Numbered from the stretch's first letter, positions 51,558 to 61,807 are shown. The stretch is 64,000 nucleotides of DNA from Mediterraneibacter glycyrrhizinilyticus (GCF_015560805.1 NZ_JADMSO010000004.1:124001-188000), one strand, 5' to 3'. Made by a program: numbers and translations. The notes: generated from the sequence alone by a model not told the origin.

Positions 51558-53192
51558 TTATGATCCGAAAGGTGCAAATTTTCCGATCAGCGCTTCTGCT
51601 GTTTTCATTCCGTCCATTGCGGCGGATGTGATCCCGCCGGCATATCCCGCGCCCTCTCCGCATGGGTAGAGACCGGTGACACTGCTTTTGAACTGTTCAT
51701 CACGCCATATCCTGACAGGGGAAGACGTCCGGCTCTCCACGCCGGAAAGTACTGCGTCCTCCCGGGCAAATCCATGGATCTTTTGATCCATTCTCTTGAT
51801 GCCCTCCTCCAGAGAAGCGGCAAGTTCTTCCGGAAAAACAGAACGTACATTGGCGAACTCCCACTGCCCACGGATCTGAGGAACAACCGCGCCCAAAGAT
51901 TTACTTTGTTCATTTCGGCAGAAATCTCCAAAACACTGTACCGGAACGTTTCCTTTTGCGATCTGATAGGCTTTTTGCTCCAATTCGCGCTGGAATGCTA
52001 CGCCTGCGAGTGGATGCACCGTATCATTCCCGGTTACTTCTCGGTCTGCGAAGAGTCCTTTTGCAGGAAAATCCTCCGGTGTGACTGTCACAATGACCGC
52101 ACTGTTCGCATTTTCACCGTCACGGTCATGGTAACTCATTCCATTGACGGCAAGCCGGTCCGGTTCGGAGGATGCATTGACCACATAACCGCCCGGACAC
52201 ATACAGAATGTATAAACGCCGCGGCCGTTTTCCAGATTTTCCGTCAGTTTATACGCCGCAGCCGGAAGTTTGTCAGCCATCTGTGCGCCATACTGGGATT
52301 CCTGGATCATTTGCTGCGGATGTTCGATCCGCACGCCCACTGCGAACGATTTTGCCTGCATCGAAATGTTATGATCGTACAGCATCTGAAACGTATCCCT
52401 CGCACTGTGTCCGATCGCGAGCACGGCAATTTCTGTGTCCAACTGTTCGGTTCCATTGATAAGAATGCCTCGGAGCTGATTTCCATCGATCATCAAGTCT
52501 GTCACCTTGCTGTGAAAACGGACTTCTCCGCCAAGCCGGACGATTTCTTTGCGCATCGCCGGGATCACTTCAGAAAGCACATCGGTTCCGATATGTGGTT
52601 TCTGTTCGTAAAGGATCTGTTCCGGCGCACCGAATCGTACAAACGTTTCCAGGACAAAGCGGTTCCGTCCGCACTTATCTTTTACAAGTGTATTCAATTT
52701 CCCGTCGGAAAATGTGCCTGCTCCGCCCTCGCCGAACTGTACGTTGGACTCGGGTTTTAAAGCGCCTGTTGTCCAAAAGGCGTTCACATCCTGCATCCGT
52801 TCTTCCACAGAAGCGCCCCGTTCCAGCAGAACGGGACGGTACCCCTCTCTCGCCAGCAAATAGGCGCAAAACAATCCGGCGGGACCGGCGCCGATGATGA
52901 CCGGACGGTGATGCAAAGATTCTGCTCCGTGTGCCGGTGTTTCGTACCGGGTCGGAGTAATCTTCTGTACTTTATTTTTCAGACGTTTTAAAAGCTTTTC
53001 TTCCCGCAGTGTTTTTACATCGATCGTATAAACATAAAAAATCTGCGGCTTTTTCCGTGCATCAACGGAGCGGCGGAATATCTGAAATCCGAGAAGCTCC
53101 TCTTCCGAAATGTGAAGCAGATGCAGTACTGCCTGCTTTAAGTCGGACTTGGAGTGTCCGACAGGTAATTTTAGCTGATTGATTCTAAGCAT
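51558..53192 (-). CDS. FAD-dependent dehydrogenase (COG2509 family)
   Basis: 544 residues. After an ~80-residue N-terminal domain (QAVLHLLHISEEELLGFQIFRRSVDARKK) comes the FAD-binding VIIGAGPAGLFCAYLLAREG (about 98-117), then GEGGAGTFSDGKLNT and the late GEGAGYAGGITSAAMDG. Family members are large cytoplasmic oxidoreductases of unknown substrate. Starts inside the end of the upstream FAD gene (overlap 22 bases), so the two flavoproteins are co-translated. Last gene of the mutS transcript. Confidence 0.87.
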   Translation of the reverse strand: MLRINQLKLPVGHSKSDLKQAVLHLLHISEEELLGFQIFRRSVDARKKPQIFYVYTIDVKTLREEKLLKRLKNKVQKITPTRYETPAHGAESLHHRPVIIGAGPAGLFCAYLLAREGYRPVLLERGASVEERMQDVNAFWTTGALKPESNVQFGEGGAGTFSDGKLNTLVKDKCGRNRFVLETFVRFGAPEQILYEQKPHIGTDVLSEVIPAMRKEIVRLGGEVRFHSKVTDLMIDGNQLRGILINGTEQLDTEIAVLAIGHSARDTFQMLYDHNISMQAKSFAVGVRIEHPQQMIQESQYGAQMADKLPAAAYKLTENLENGRGVYTFCMCPGGYVVNASSEPDRLAVNGMSYHDRDGENANSAVIVTVTPEDFPAKGLFADREVTGNDTVHPLAGVAFQRELEQKAYQIAKGNVPVQCFGDFCRNEQSKSLGAVVPQIRGQWEFANVRSVFPEELAASLEEGIKRMDQKIHGFAREDAVLSGVESRTSSPVRIWRDEQFKSSVTGLYPCGEGAGYAGGITSAAMDGMKTAEALIGKFAPFGS

Positions 53193-54508
53193 CGTATTTT
53201 CTTATTCTCCTTTTCCGGACTTCCGGCGCTTTTTCCCGCAACATAGCCGCTGGACCACGCCCACTGCAGATTATATCCGCCGCAGATCCCGTCCACATCC
53301 AGAAGTTCTCCGGCGAAATAGATTCCCGGTACATAGCGTGATTCCATGGTTTCCGGATCCACTTCTCTCGTATCGACTCCGCCGCGGCAGATCTGTGCCT
53401 GTTCATATGCATTCGTTTTTGTGATCGTCGTCTCAAAATGTTGGATCAAATGCACCAGTTTCCAGATATCTTCATCCGAAAGACATCGGACAGTGTCCGT
53501 CAGATCCAGCCGGCTCAGGTGCAGTAAAAGATCCCCCAGTTTGTTCGGAAACAGACCGACCAAAAAAGTATTTAGTGTTTTTTCCGGTCGTGTGGAAATC
53601 CGTTCCTTTAAGAAAGCAAAACAAGTATTTTCAGAAATGTCGGGCATGAAATTCAAAACCGCTTTGACCGGCTTCTTTTCGTAGAGCGCTTTTGCCGCAA
53701 AACGGCTGACCTGAAAAACCGGGATCCCGGAAATCCCATAATTCGTCAATTGGATTTCTCCGGTATCTTCGGCAAGTTTCTGCTCCCCTACATAAAGTGT
53801 CACCCTGCCCTGCACGCGGATCCCGGCGATTTCCTTGTAAAAGGATTCGGCGCAGTGAAGCTGTACCAGCGCCGGAAGAACCGGAATGATCGAATGCCCA
53901 AGAGATTTGGCAAGATCATATCCGCTGCCATCCGATCCGGAAATATTGGATGCTTTTGATCCTGCAGCGAGGATCACGGCATCACAAGCTCGTATTTTTT
54001 GTATTCGTCGACCGGAATTTTTCATATTCTTTTTCTTTTCTTTGATCCCTTTTTTCAGTTCTTCGTGTTCAATTGTCTCTGTTTTGATCCGGAATCCCTG
54101 TTTTAGAGGAAGAATTTCCAGACAGGATGTATTATTTTCCATTCGGACAGAGAGACGCTCACATTCCATGATCAGAGCATCCGCCACTGCCTGTGCCTGA
54201 TCGGAATTCGGATAAAGATAGCCGTTTCTCTCCTTTGGACAGATGCCAAGATCTTTCAGAAATCCTACTGTCTTTTGTTCATCAAACTGTCGGATGACCT
54301 GCCAGGGAAATTGCGGATCATCTGAACGGTAACAAGATGGGTTCTGAACAAAATTGGTATAGTTGCAGCGGCCGTTTCCGGTGGAAAGTATTTTTTTTCC
54401 CGGAAATGGATTCTGTTCGATGATGGTAACTTTTGCACCGTTTGCAGATGCAGCGATGGCGGCCATCATTCCCGATGCACCGCCGCCGATAACGATAATG
54501 TTTTTCAT
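53171..54508 (-). CDS. HI0933/BaiN-like flavoprotein (NAD(P)/FAD-dependent oxidoreductase)
   Basis: 445 residues from the ATG at 54508 (MKNIIVIGGGASGMMAAIA). The frame extends to 54598 but GGAGCAGG upstream and the ATGA overlap with the preceding stop decide the start. Rossmann FAD loop GGGASG (about 8-13), KILSTGNGRCNYTN (about 44-57), ILAAGSKASNISGSDGSGYDLA and the C-terminal GELLDVDGICGGYNLQWAWSSG. The HI0933 family includes BaiN (bile acid reduction) and proteins of unknown function; a bile-acid role is possible in a gut organism but not shown. Confidence 0.88.
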   Translation of the reverse strand: MKNIIVIGGGASGMMAAIAASANGAKVTIIEQNPFPGKKILSTGNGRCNYTNFVQNPSCYRSDDPQFPWQVIRQFDEQKTVGFLKDLGICPKERNGYLYPNSDQAQAVADALIMECERLSVRMENNTSCLEILPLKQGFRIKTETIEHEELKKGIKEKKKNMKNSGRRIQKIRACDAVILAAGSKASNISGSDGSGYDLAKSLGHSIIPVLPALVQLHCAESFYKEIAGIRVQGRVTLYVGEQKLAEDTGEIQLTNYGISGIPVFQVSRFAAKALYEKKPVKAVLNFMPDISENTCFAFLKERISTRPEKTLNTFLVGLFPNKLGDLLLHLSRLDLTDTVRCLSDEDIWKLVHLIQHFETTITKTNAYEQAQICRGGVDTREVDPETMESRYVPGIYFAGELLDVDGICGGYNLQWAWSSGYVAGKSAGSPEKENKKIRCLESIS

Positions 54509-55806
54509 ATTGCCTGCTCCAGTTGCTCTTTCGTGATGATCCCGGTATTTAAAAGCTGCTGCAAGGAACGCAGGATTCCGAGCTTCGCATGCGGCCATGT
54601 AAGACCTCCCTGAAAATAAACCGCATAGGGTTCTTTGATCGGACCGTCTGCACTTAATTCAATCGAGGATCCCTGCACAAATGCACCGGCTGCCATGATC
54701 ACATCACTGTCATACCCCGGCATTGCCCACGGTTCCGGCGTTACATAACTGTCTACCGGTGCAGCCGCCTGGATTCCCTGACAAAATGCGACCACGCCCT
54801 CCGGTGTGCCAAGCGTGACTGCCTGAATGATATCATGACGGGATTCCCTGCCGTTCGGGATCACATCAAACCCAAGCCGTTCGTACAGGTTGGCTGCAAA
54901 CACGGCGCCTTTTAATGCACTGCATACAACCGTCGGAGCGAGGAAAAATCCCTGATAAAAGGACTGCATAACGCCGAGCGACGCGCCGACTTCTTTTCCG
55001 AGTCCCGGAGAAGTCAGCCGGTAAGCGCAGTTTTCGATCAGATCTGCTCTCCCTGCAACATAGCCTCCGATCGGCGCAAGACCGCCGCCCGGATTTTTGA
55101 TCAGCGATCCGACGATCAGATCCGCTCCGACGTCGCTTGGCTCAATGGTTTCCACAAATTCACCGTAGCAGTTGTCGACCATGCAGATCACATCCGGTTT
55201 GATTTTTTTAATAAATGCGATCAGTTCTCCGATTTTTTCTACGGAATAACTCGGACGAGTCTGATAACCTTTCGATCGCTGGATCGTCACCAGTTTTGTT
55301 TTTTCGTTCAGTGCTTTTTCGATCGCCGGATAATCAAAGTACCCGTCTTCCAGAAGATCCACCTGTCGGTAAGTTACGCCATACTCAGCGAGAGACCCGT
55401 TGGATGGACGGATACCGATCACTTCCTCTAACGTATCATATGGTTTTCCCACCGGTGAAAGTAATTCATCCCCCGGACGTAAATTTGCGGAAAGTGCAAG
55501 CGCCAGCGCGTGAGTCCCGCAAGTGATCTGAGGACGGACCAAAGCGGCTTCCGTATGGAATGTATCCGCGTATACCTGTTCCAATGTATCCCGTCCCATA
55601 TCATTGTATCCATATCCGCTTGCGTATTGAAAGCATCCCTCGCTGACTTTATTTTTCTGCATCGCATGAATGACTTTCAGCTGATTATATTCTGCTGTTT
55701 TATCAAATGTATCAAATCGGTCTTTCAATTCCTGTTCCAGCTTATCTCCTGCCTGGAGAACTTCTGCTGAAATTCCGAGATCCTGATAGATCATTTCCAT
55801 ATTCAT
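54505..55806 (-). CDS. YnbB-like PLP enzyme (methionine gamma-lyase/aluminium-resistance family)
   Basis: 433 residues. Fold-type I PLP enzyme: FASGYGYNDMGRDTLEQVYAD-like start (QYASGYGYNDMGRDTLE, about 58), VDNCYGEFVE with the cofactor Asp, and the Schiff-base Lys in VGSLIKNPGGGLAP (about residue 242). The family lies next to miaA/mutL or hfq/glnA in many Firmicutes; the substrate is unclear. AGAGG is 10 bases before the ATG. Its stop overlaps the next gene. Confidence 0.88.
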   Translation of the reverse strand: MNMEMIYQDLGISAEVLQAGDKLEQELKDRFDTFDKTAEYNQLKVIHAMQKNKVSEGCFQYASGYGYNDMGRDTLEQVYADTFHTEAALVRPQITCGTHALALALSANLRPGDELLSPVGKPYDTLEEVIGIRPSNGSLAEYGVTYRQVDLLEDGYFDYPAIEKALNEKTKLVTIQRSKGYQTRPSYSVEKIGELIAFIKKIKPDVICMVDNCYGEFVETIEPSDVGADLIVGSLIKNPGGGLAPIGGYVAGRADLIENCAYRLTSPGLGKEVGASLGVMQSFYQGFFLAPTVVCSALKGAVFAANLYERLGFDVIPNGRESRHDIIQAVTLGTPEGVVAFCQGIQAAAPVDSYVTPEPWAMPGYDSDVIMAAGAFVQGSSIELSADGPIKEPYAVYFQGGLTWPHAKLGILRSLQQLLNTGIITKEQLEQAI

Positions 55807-55835
55807 ATCGTAGTTTCCTCTTTCTTTTCTCTATA

Positions 55836-55951
55836 CTCTGTTTCTCTATGTTCTGTTTTTTGTGCTCTGTTTCTCTGCGCTTTGTCGGGCAGAGTACTTT
55901 TTGTATAGGCGACTGCCTACAATCCCGGAATGTGCCTTTTGGCACTTCCGG
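55836..55951. repeat. Direct repeats and hairpins between miaA and the ynbB-like gene
   Basis: CTCTGTTTCTCT occurs twice (55836-55847, 55865-55876), 29 bases apart. Two hairpins follow: TAGGC-GACT-GCCTA (about 55907-55920) and CCGGAA-T-GTGCC / GGCAC-TTCCGG with a TTTT loop (55925-55951). On the minus strand these form a structured leader for the ynbB-like gene, without a T run. Confidence 0.6.
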
Positions 55952-55980
55952 TGATTTATGCCGCTATGCAAGTATATGGT

Positions 55981-56937
55981 TTATCGCATACTTTCAAGCA
56001 CGCCGCGCTCTTTCAGATGTTCGAGCATCGTATTTAAAATTGCGGTCTCATCGTAATGAAAATCCGGCTTGTTTAACCAGATCACATCCCGTTCCCGTTT
56101 GAACCAGGTAAGCTGCCGCTTTGCAAAATGTCTTGTGTCGCGTTTTAAGATCCGCACCGCTTCTTCCAATGGACAGATCCCGTCCAGATGATCCAGCATT
56201 TCTTTATATCCAAGCCCCTGCATGGAAACCATTTTCTTATGATAGCCCATGTCTTTTAACAGCTGTACTTCTTCCAACAGCCCCTCGTCCATCATCTGAT
56301 CGACGCGTTTGTCGATGCGCCGATACAGGTTTGCCCGGTCGTCGTTTAATACGAAGTAGGCAAAGCAATACGGAGATTCTTTCTGCCGCTGTTCTTCGTT
56401 ATGAGCAGAAATAGGCTGCCCGGTCAGATGGAAATATTCCAGCGCCCGGATGACACGTTTTACATTGTGCGCGTGGATTTCTTCCGCAGATTTTGGATCC
56501 ACTTCCTTTAATCGGGCATGGAGTGTCTCTGCGCCCTGCTCCTGCGCCAGTGTTTCCAGTTCTTTTCGATACGCTGGATCTCCGTCATTTTCTGTAAAAT
56601 CAATATCGTAAAGTACCGCCTGAATGTAGAATCCGGTGCCTCCGACAAGGATCGGGATCCGTCCGCGCCCATAAATCTCTTCCATCGCCTGTTTGGCAAG
56701 CTGTTGGAAACGAACAACATGAAATTCTTCATCCGGTTCTAAAATATCGATCAAATGATGGCGGATCCCCTCCATTTCTTCCGCACGGATTTTGGCGGAG
56801 CCGATATCCATATGCCGGTATACCTGCATGGAATCCGCAGAGATGATCTCTCCGTTCACCGCTTTCGCAAGATTGATCGAAGCGCTCGTCTTCCCTACGG
56901 CAGTCGGTCCGGTCAATATAATCAATGGTCGTTTCAT
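55981..56937 (-). CDS. miaA: tRNA dimethylallyltransferase
   Basis: 318 residues. Adds dimethylallyl to A37 of tRNAs reading UNN codons. P-loop GPTAVGKTSASINLA (about 9-23), SADSMQVYRHMDIGSAK (about 34-50), GGTGFYIQAVLYDIDF and the DTRHFAKRQLTWFKRE region that contacts tRNA. AGGAG precedes the ATG. 12 bases after mutL. Confidence 0.95.
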   Translation of the reverse strand: MKRPLIILTGPTAVGKTSASINLAKAVNGEIISADSMQVYRHMDIGSAKIRAEEMEGIRHHLIDILEPDEEFHVVRFQQLAKQAMEEIYGRGRIPILVGGTGFYIQAVLYDIDFTENDGDPAYRKELETLAQEQGAETLHARLKEVDPKSAEEIHAHNVKRVIRALEYFHLTGQPISAHNEEQRQKESPYCFAYFVLNDDRANLYRRIDKRVDQMMDEGLLEEVQLLKDMGYHKKMVSMQGLGYKEMLDHLDGICPLEEAVRILKRDTRHFAKRQLTWFKRERDVIWLNKPDFHYDETAILNTMLEHLKERGVLESMR

Positions 56938-56949
56938 AGCTGCTTACTC

Positions 56950-59070
56950 CTATACGATTCGTTTAAATTTCTTTTCCAGCTCTCTCTTGGACATAGCGAT
57001 GATCGTCGGACGTCCGTGTGGACAATGATATGGATTATCCAAAAGAAGCAGTTCTCCGATCAATGTGTCTACTTCCCGCGCAGACAGTCGGTTGTTTCCT
57101 TTCACTGCCGCTTTGCATGACATGGAAGCCACTTTTTCATCGATCAGATCCGGTGTCATACTTGTATTCAATCCGTCCGACAATGCGTCCAGCATTTCCA
57201 GAAGCAGTTCCTTTTTTGCGATTCCGAATAAATTTGCCGGAACCGCACGGACTGCGTAAGCTTCGCCGCCGAATTCTTCGATTTCAAATCCAAGCTGGGC
57301 AAAGCGGTCTTTATGTGTATTTAAAACTTCCGCTTCCTGCATCGAAAGATTCAGTATGATCGGCGGACTTAAATACTGGGAAGTAAATTCACGGGTCTTC
57401 ATTTCTTTCAGCGTCCGCTCATAAAGTACCCGCTCATGTGCGGCATGCTGATCAATGATATAAAGATTGTCATGAAACTGTACCAGCCAGTATGTATCAA
57501 AGACCTGACCGATCAGACGGTATTCCGCGCGGATTTCCCGCTTCAGCAGATTTTCCTCAAAAAGATCCAGCTGTTTCGGCGGCTTTTGCTCCACTGTATA
57601 ATTGCCGTTCTCTTTTAACTGCTCCGGCGGTGTCTGCATCTGGGGAGTGATCGCCCTTTGCAGAGGAGAAGCCTTTTGCAAAACAGTCTCCGTTTCTTTG
57701 ACGGCATTTTTGATCCGATCTTCCTGTCCTTGATCTCCAGAACGGAAAATCGCACTTTTCCCTGTGATCTCCGCCGATGAACTGCGATTGTGGTAAGACA
57801 TGACACGTTCCCTCATCTTCCGGATAAAATAATCCTCATCTTTTGTTTCCGGTTCTGCTTTTGCGGAGGATTGCACCGGGGATTGTACAGATGAATGTAT
57901 CCTTGTATTAGCCGTATCTTCCGAAGCGGTGCTGTCAGTATCCGGCAGGGAAATTGGTCTGGAAACAGGCGCTGCGCTCTGTCCGGAGCCCGACTTCGGT
58001 TTGAGCAGAAACGGACTTGGACTCTGCTCTTTCGCTTTTTCCGGCTGTTTTGGCTCCGGCAGCGTAACCTGAGGAATCAGTTCCTGATCCAAAAGTCTGC
58101 GGTGGATTGCCTCAAACACGGCATCATACACTGCCTGTTGTTTCTGAAAGCGAAGTTCCATCTTGGTTGGATGGACGTTGACGTCCACAGTCTCTCCGTC
58201 CACAAGAAAATGCAGGACAAAAAACGGGAATTTATGCTGCATCATAAAATCTTTATAGGCGTCTTCCGCCGCTTTGGAAATAACGGCGCTTTTTACATAT
58301 CGCCCGTTTACAAAGATATTTTCATAATTTCGGTTGCCGCGTGTGATGATCGGTTTCCCGATAAAACCGCGGATGCCGATCCCGTTTTTTTCATAATCCA
58401 GTTCCAGTATATTTGCCGCAGTTTCTCTTCCGTAAATGCTGTAAATCACTTCTTTTAATTTCCCGCTGCCGGACGTACGCAGCTTTTCCTGTCCGTTGTT
58501 CACAAAACGGATCGCCACTTCCGGGTGGGAAAGCGCCAATCGGGTAAGCAGGTCCTGAACATGCCCAGCTTCCGTCATCGGCGTTTTCAAAAATTTTCTC
58601 CTTGCAGGAACGTTATAGAATAACTGCCGGACAAGAAACGTAGTTCCGTCCGGCGCGCCGGTATCTTCCATGGAAATTTCTTTCCCGCCTTCGATCACAT
58701 AGCGCGTACCGAAGGTATCTTCCTTTGGTTTTGTGATCAGTTCCACCTTTGTCACGGCGGCAATGCTTGAGAGGGCTTCGCCACGGAAACCGAGGGACGA
58801 GATATGCATCAGATCGTCCACACTTTCGATCTTACTTGTGGAATGCCGCAGAAATGCATTGTGGATGTCTTCCCGTTCGATACCGCTTCCGTTGTCCGAA
58901 ATTCGGATCAATGTGATCCCGCCGTCTTCGATCTCAACTGTGACGGAATCAGCTCCAGCGTCGATCGCATTTTCCGTCAGTTCCTTGACAATAGACGCCG
59001 GCCGTTCAATGACTTCTCCGGCCGCGATCTTGTCGATCGTAATCTGATCTAATACCTTGATATGCGCCAT
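56950..59070 (-). CDS. mutL: DNA mismatch repair protein MutL
   Basis: 706 residues. N-terminal GHKL ATPase: NAIDAGA (about 34), DNGSGI and GFRGEALSSI (about 94), GTTFLVRQLFYNVPARRKFL. After a long low-complexity linker (about 345-500, rich in Ser, Pro, Gln, Lys) comes the C-terminal dimer domain, with IIDQHAAHERVLYER and the endonuclease metal motif DQHAAHER as in non-E. coli MutL; SCKAAVKGNNRLS and CPHGRPT complete the site. Nicks the new strand after MutS binds a mismatch. AAAAGGAGG precedes the ATG. Confidence 0.95.
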   Translation of the reverse strand: MAHIKVLDQITIDKIAAGEVIERPASIVKELTENAIDAGADSVTVEIEDGGITLIRISDNGSGIEREDIHNAFLRHSTSKIESVDDLMHISSLGFRGEALSSIAAVTKVELITKPKEDTFGTRYVIEGGKEISMEDTGAPDGTTFLVRQLFYNVPARRKFLKTPMTEAGHVQDLLTRLALSHPEVAIRFVNNGQEKLRTSGSGKLKEVIYSIYGRETAANILELDYEKNGIGIRGFIGKPIITRGNRNYENIFVNGRYVKSAVISKAAEDAYKDFMMQHKFPFFVLHFLVDGETVDVNVHPTKMELRFQKQQAVYDAVFEAIHRRLLDQELIPQVTLPEPKQPEKAKEQSPSPFLLKPKSGSGQSAAPVSRPISLPDTDSTASEDTANTRIHSSVQSPVQSSAKAEPETKDEDYFIRKMRERVMSYHNRSSSAEITGKSAIFRSGDQGQEDRIKNAVKETETVLQKASPLQRAITPQMQTPPEQLKENGNYTVEQKPPKQLDLFEENLLKREIRAEYRLIGQVFDTYWLVQFHDNLYIIDQHAAHERVLYERTLKEMKTREFTSQYLSPPIILNLSMQEAEVLNTHKDRFAQLGFEIEEFGGEAYAVRAVPANLFGIAKKELLLEMLDALSDGLNTSMTPDLIDEKVASMSCKAAVKGNNRLSAREVDTLIGELLLLDNPYHCPHGRPTIIAMSKRELEKKFKRIV

Positions 59071-59088
59071 GGCGCGCCTCCTTTTCTA

Positions 59089-61749
59089 CTACCAACGGTT
59101 TTTTAACTTGTTCTGCAGACGATAGATCGTATTGAGTGCATCGATCGGCGTCAGGTTTCCGACGTCAATATTTTTTAATTCTTCCAATACATCGTCATCT
59201 TTTACCGTGTCAAATAATGAAAACTGTGCCAGATCCATCTCGTCATATTTCTTTGGTTTTGCTTTTTTCTTTGCTACGGAATCTTTTCCTCCGACAGCGA
59301 TCTCGCTGACACGGATCGTAATATCTTCGTTGACCAGTTCTTCCACGATTTCCTTGGCACGGTCGATCACAAGATCCGGGACGCCGGCTAGTTTTGCAAC
59401 CTGGATACCATAACTTTTATCGGCTCCGCCTTTGACGATCTTTCTCAGGAATACGATGTCGTCTCCCTTTTCTTTGACGGCAATACAGTAATTATTGACG
59501 TTGTCAATCTTGCCCTCCAGTTCTGTCAGCTCATGATAATGCGTCGCAAACAATGTCTTTGCACCGAGTAATTTGGAATCGCTGATATATTCCACAACCG
59601 CCCATGCGATCGAAAGTCCGTCGAACGTACTTGTTCCGCGTCCGATTTCATCGAGGATCAAAAGGCTTTTTGACGTCGCATTTCTTAAGATATTGGCAAC
59701 TTCCGTCATCTCCACCATAAACGTGCTCTGCCCGGATGCAAGGTCGTCGGACGCTCCGACTCTTGTAAAGATCCGATCCACCAGTCCGATATCAGCCTTG
59801 GCTGCCGGTACGAAAGAACCGATCTGCGCCATAAGCACGATCAGAGCCGCCTGCCGCATATAAGTAGATTTTCCTGCCATATTCGGTCCGGTAATGATGG
59901 AAACACGCTGTTTCTTATCATCAAGGAGCGTATCGTTGCAAATAAATGTCCCGTTCGGGATCATCTGCTCCACAACCGGATGCCGTCCGTCTTTGATGTC
60001 GATCTTTCCGGATTCATTGATCTTCGGGCGGACATAATTATTCCTCTCTGCCACAAGTGCTAAAGAGGAAAAGACATCAAGCGCAGCAATCGCCTTTGCG
60101 GTTGTCTGGATCCGTTTCACTTCCGCAGCGATCGTATCCCGGATCGTACAGTACAGCTCGTATTCCAGCGCATATAATTTATCTTCCGCACCGAGGATCG
60201 TATCTTCCAATTCTTTCAGTTCGGGCGTGATATAACGCTCTGCATTGGCAAGCGTCTGTTTCCTTGTGTAATAATCCGGAACCAGCTCTTTATAAGAATT
60301 GGTCACTTCCAGATAATAACCGAAAACTTTATTGTATTTGATCCTTAATGTCTTGATACCTGTCTTTTCCCGTTCGTCCTGTTCCAGTTTTGCCAGCCAG
60401 TCTTTGCCCTCGGATTTGGCACGACGCAGCGTATCGACTTCTTCGTTGTAACCGTCGCGGATGATGCCGCCCTCTTTCATCGCCAGCGGCGGCTCATCGG
60501 CAATTGCATTCTGTACAAGGGTACAGAGATCTTCCAGCGGATCCAGTTCTGCATAAATATCTTTCAACAGAGAGGAATCCATCTCTTCCAATAAATAGCG
60601 GATTGGCGGAAGCATGGACAAAGAACCGGCAAATGCAGTCAGATCCCGCGGATTGGCAGTTCCGTATGTAATGCGGGTGATCAGACGTTCCAGATCATAT
60701 ACCGGAGAAAGGTACTCGCGGATCTCTTCCCTTGAGATCGCTGATTGCTTTAATTCTTCCACCGCATCCAGCCGTCTTAAAATCTCCTGCTTTTCGATCA
60801 GCGGCTGTTCGATAAATTTCCGGAGCGTGCGTGCTCCCATCGCTGTTTTTGTCTTATCCAATACCCAGAGGAGAGAGCCTCTTTTCTGTTTTTCCCGCAA
60901 TGTTTCGCACAATTCCAGATTTCTGCGCGTGGAACTGTCCAGCATCATATATTTTCCGGTCGTATACGGTGTGATCCGCGTCATATGCGACAGATCATTT
61001 TTCTGCGTTTCCAGCAGATATTGGAGCAATGCACCTGCACTTAAAACGCCGCAGTCGTAATCGGAAAGACCAAGACCGGCAAGGGATGAGACTTTAAAAT
61101 GTTCCATCAGTTTCTCACGGCACGCCGTGTCGTCAAAGTACCAGGATTCCAACGAATATACAGCCATATGAAACCGTTCTTTCAAGTCTTCGAGATCCAG
61201 TCCGCTCATATAGAATGCTTCATTGCATATGATCTCCGACGGCATAAAACGGTAGATTTCATCTTTTAATTTTCCGCCGTCCGGAAGTTCCGTCACAAAA
61301 TAATCGCCGGTTGTGATATCCGCAACGGAAACACCGTAGCGGTCTGCAATGTATACGATACACATAATATAATTGTTCTTTGTCTCATCGATCGCCTGAG
61401 CATCCAGGATCGTTCCGGGCGTAACGATCCTAGTCACTTCTCTCTTCACAAGCCCTTTTGCCTGTTTCGGATCTTCCACCTGGTCGCAGATCGCGACTTT
61501 ATATCCTTTGGCGACCAGCCGGGTCAGATAACCGTCAACCGCATGATATGGGACTCCGCACATGGGAGCCCGCTCTTCCTGCCCACAGCTCTTTCCGGTC
61601 AGCGTGATCTCCAATTCTCTGGATACCGTAATGGCATCATCAAAAAACATCTCGTAAAAATCGCCGAGACGATAGAATAAGATGCAGTCTTTATATTGTT
61701 CTTTCGTTTCCAGATATTTCTGCATCATCGGGGTAAATGTACCATTCAT
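59089..61749 (-). CDS. mutS: DNA mismatch repair protein MutS
   Basis: 886 residues. Mismatch-binding N-terminus with the Phe-x-Glu motif in FYRLGDFYEMFFDDA (about 25-39); lever and clamp domains in the middle; ATPase with Walker A GPNMAGKSTYMRQ (about 624-636), Walker B LLILDEIGRGTSTFDG and FATHYHELTEL. The C-terminal ~50 residues carry the dimerisation tail. GGAG precedes the ATG. First gene of the mutS-mutL-miaA-ynbB-flavoprotein run. Confidence 0.97.
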   Translation of the reverse strand: MNGTFTPMMQKYLETKEQYKDCILFYRLGDFYEMFFDDAITVSRELEITLTGKSCGQEERAPMCGVPYHAVDGYLTRLVAKGYKVAICDQVEDPKQAKGLVKREVTRIVTPGTILDAQAIDETKNNYIMCIVYIADRYGVSVADITTGDYFVTELPDGGKLKDEIYRFMPSEIICNEAFYMSGLDLEDLKERFHMAVYSLESWYFDDTACREKLMEHFKVSSLAGLGLSDYDCGVLSAGALLQYLLETQKNDLSHMTRITPYTTGKYMMLDSSTRRNLELCETLREKQKRGSLLWVLDKTKTAMGARTLRKFIEQPLIEKQEILRRLDAVEELKQSAISREEIREYLSPVYDLERLITRITYGTANPRDLTAFAGSLSMLPPIRYLLEEMDSSLLKDIYAELDPLEDLCTLVQNAIADEPPLAMKEGGIIRDGYNEEVDTLRRAKSEGKDWLAKLEQDEREKTGIKTLRIKYNKVFGYYLEVTNSYKELVPDYYTRKQTLANAERYITPELKELEDTILGAEDKLYALEYELYCTIRDTIAAEVKRIQTTAKAIAALDVFSSLALVAERNNYVRPKINESGKIDIKDGRHPVVEQMIPNGTFICNDTLLDDKKQRVSIITGPNMAGKSTYMRQAALIVLMAQIGSFVPAAKADIGLVDRIFTRVGASDDLASGQSTFMVEMTEVANILRNATSKSLLILDEIGRGTSTFDGLSIAWAVVEYISDSKLLGAKTLFATHYHELTELEGKIDNVNNYCIAVKEKGDDIVFLRKIVKGGADKSYGIQVAKLAGVPDLVIDRAKEIVEELVNEDITIRVSEIAVGGKDSVAKKKAKPKKYDEMDLAQFSLFDTVKDDDVLEELKNIDVGNLTPIDALNTIYRLQNKLKNRW

Positions 61750-61807
61750 ATGTTAATCTCCATATTTATCTAAGAATCAAACATTTGCATTTTTAAGCGT
61801 GCTCTTA

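Noticed and set aside
51774-52760. 328-codon open frame on the + strand
   Set aside because: Antisense to the COG2509 flavoprotein, which has an intact FAD motif.
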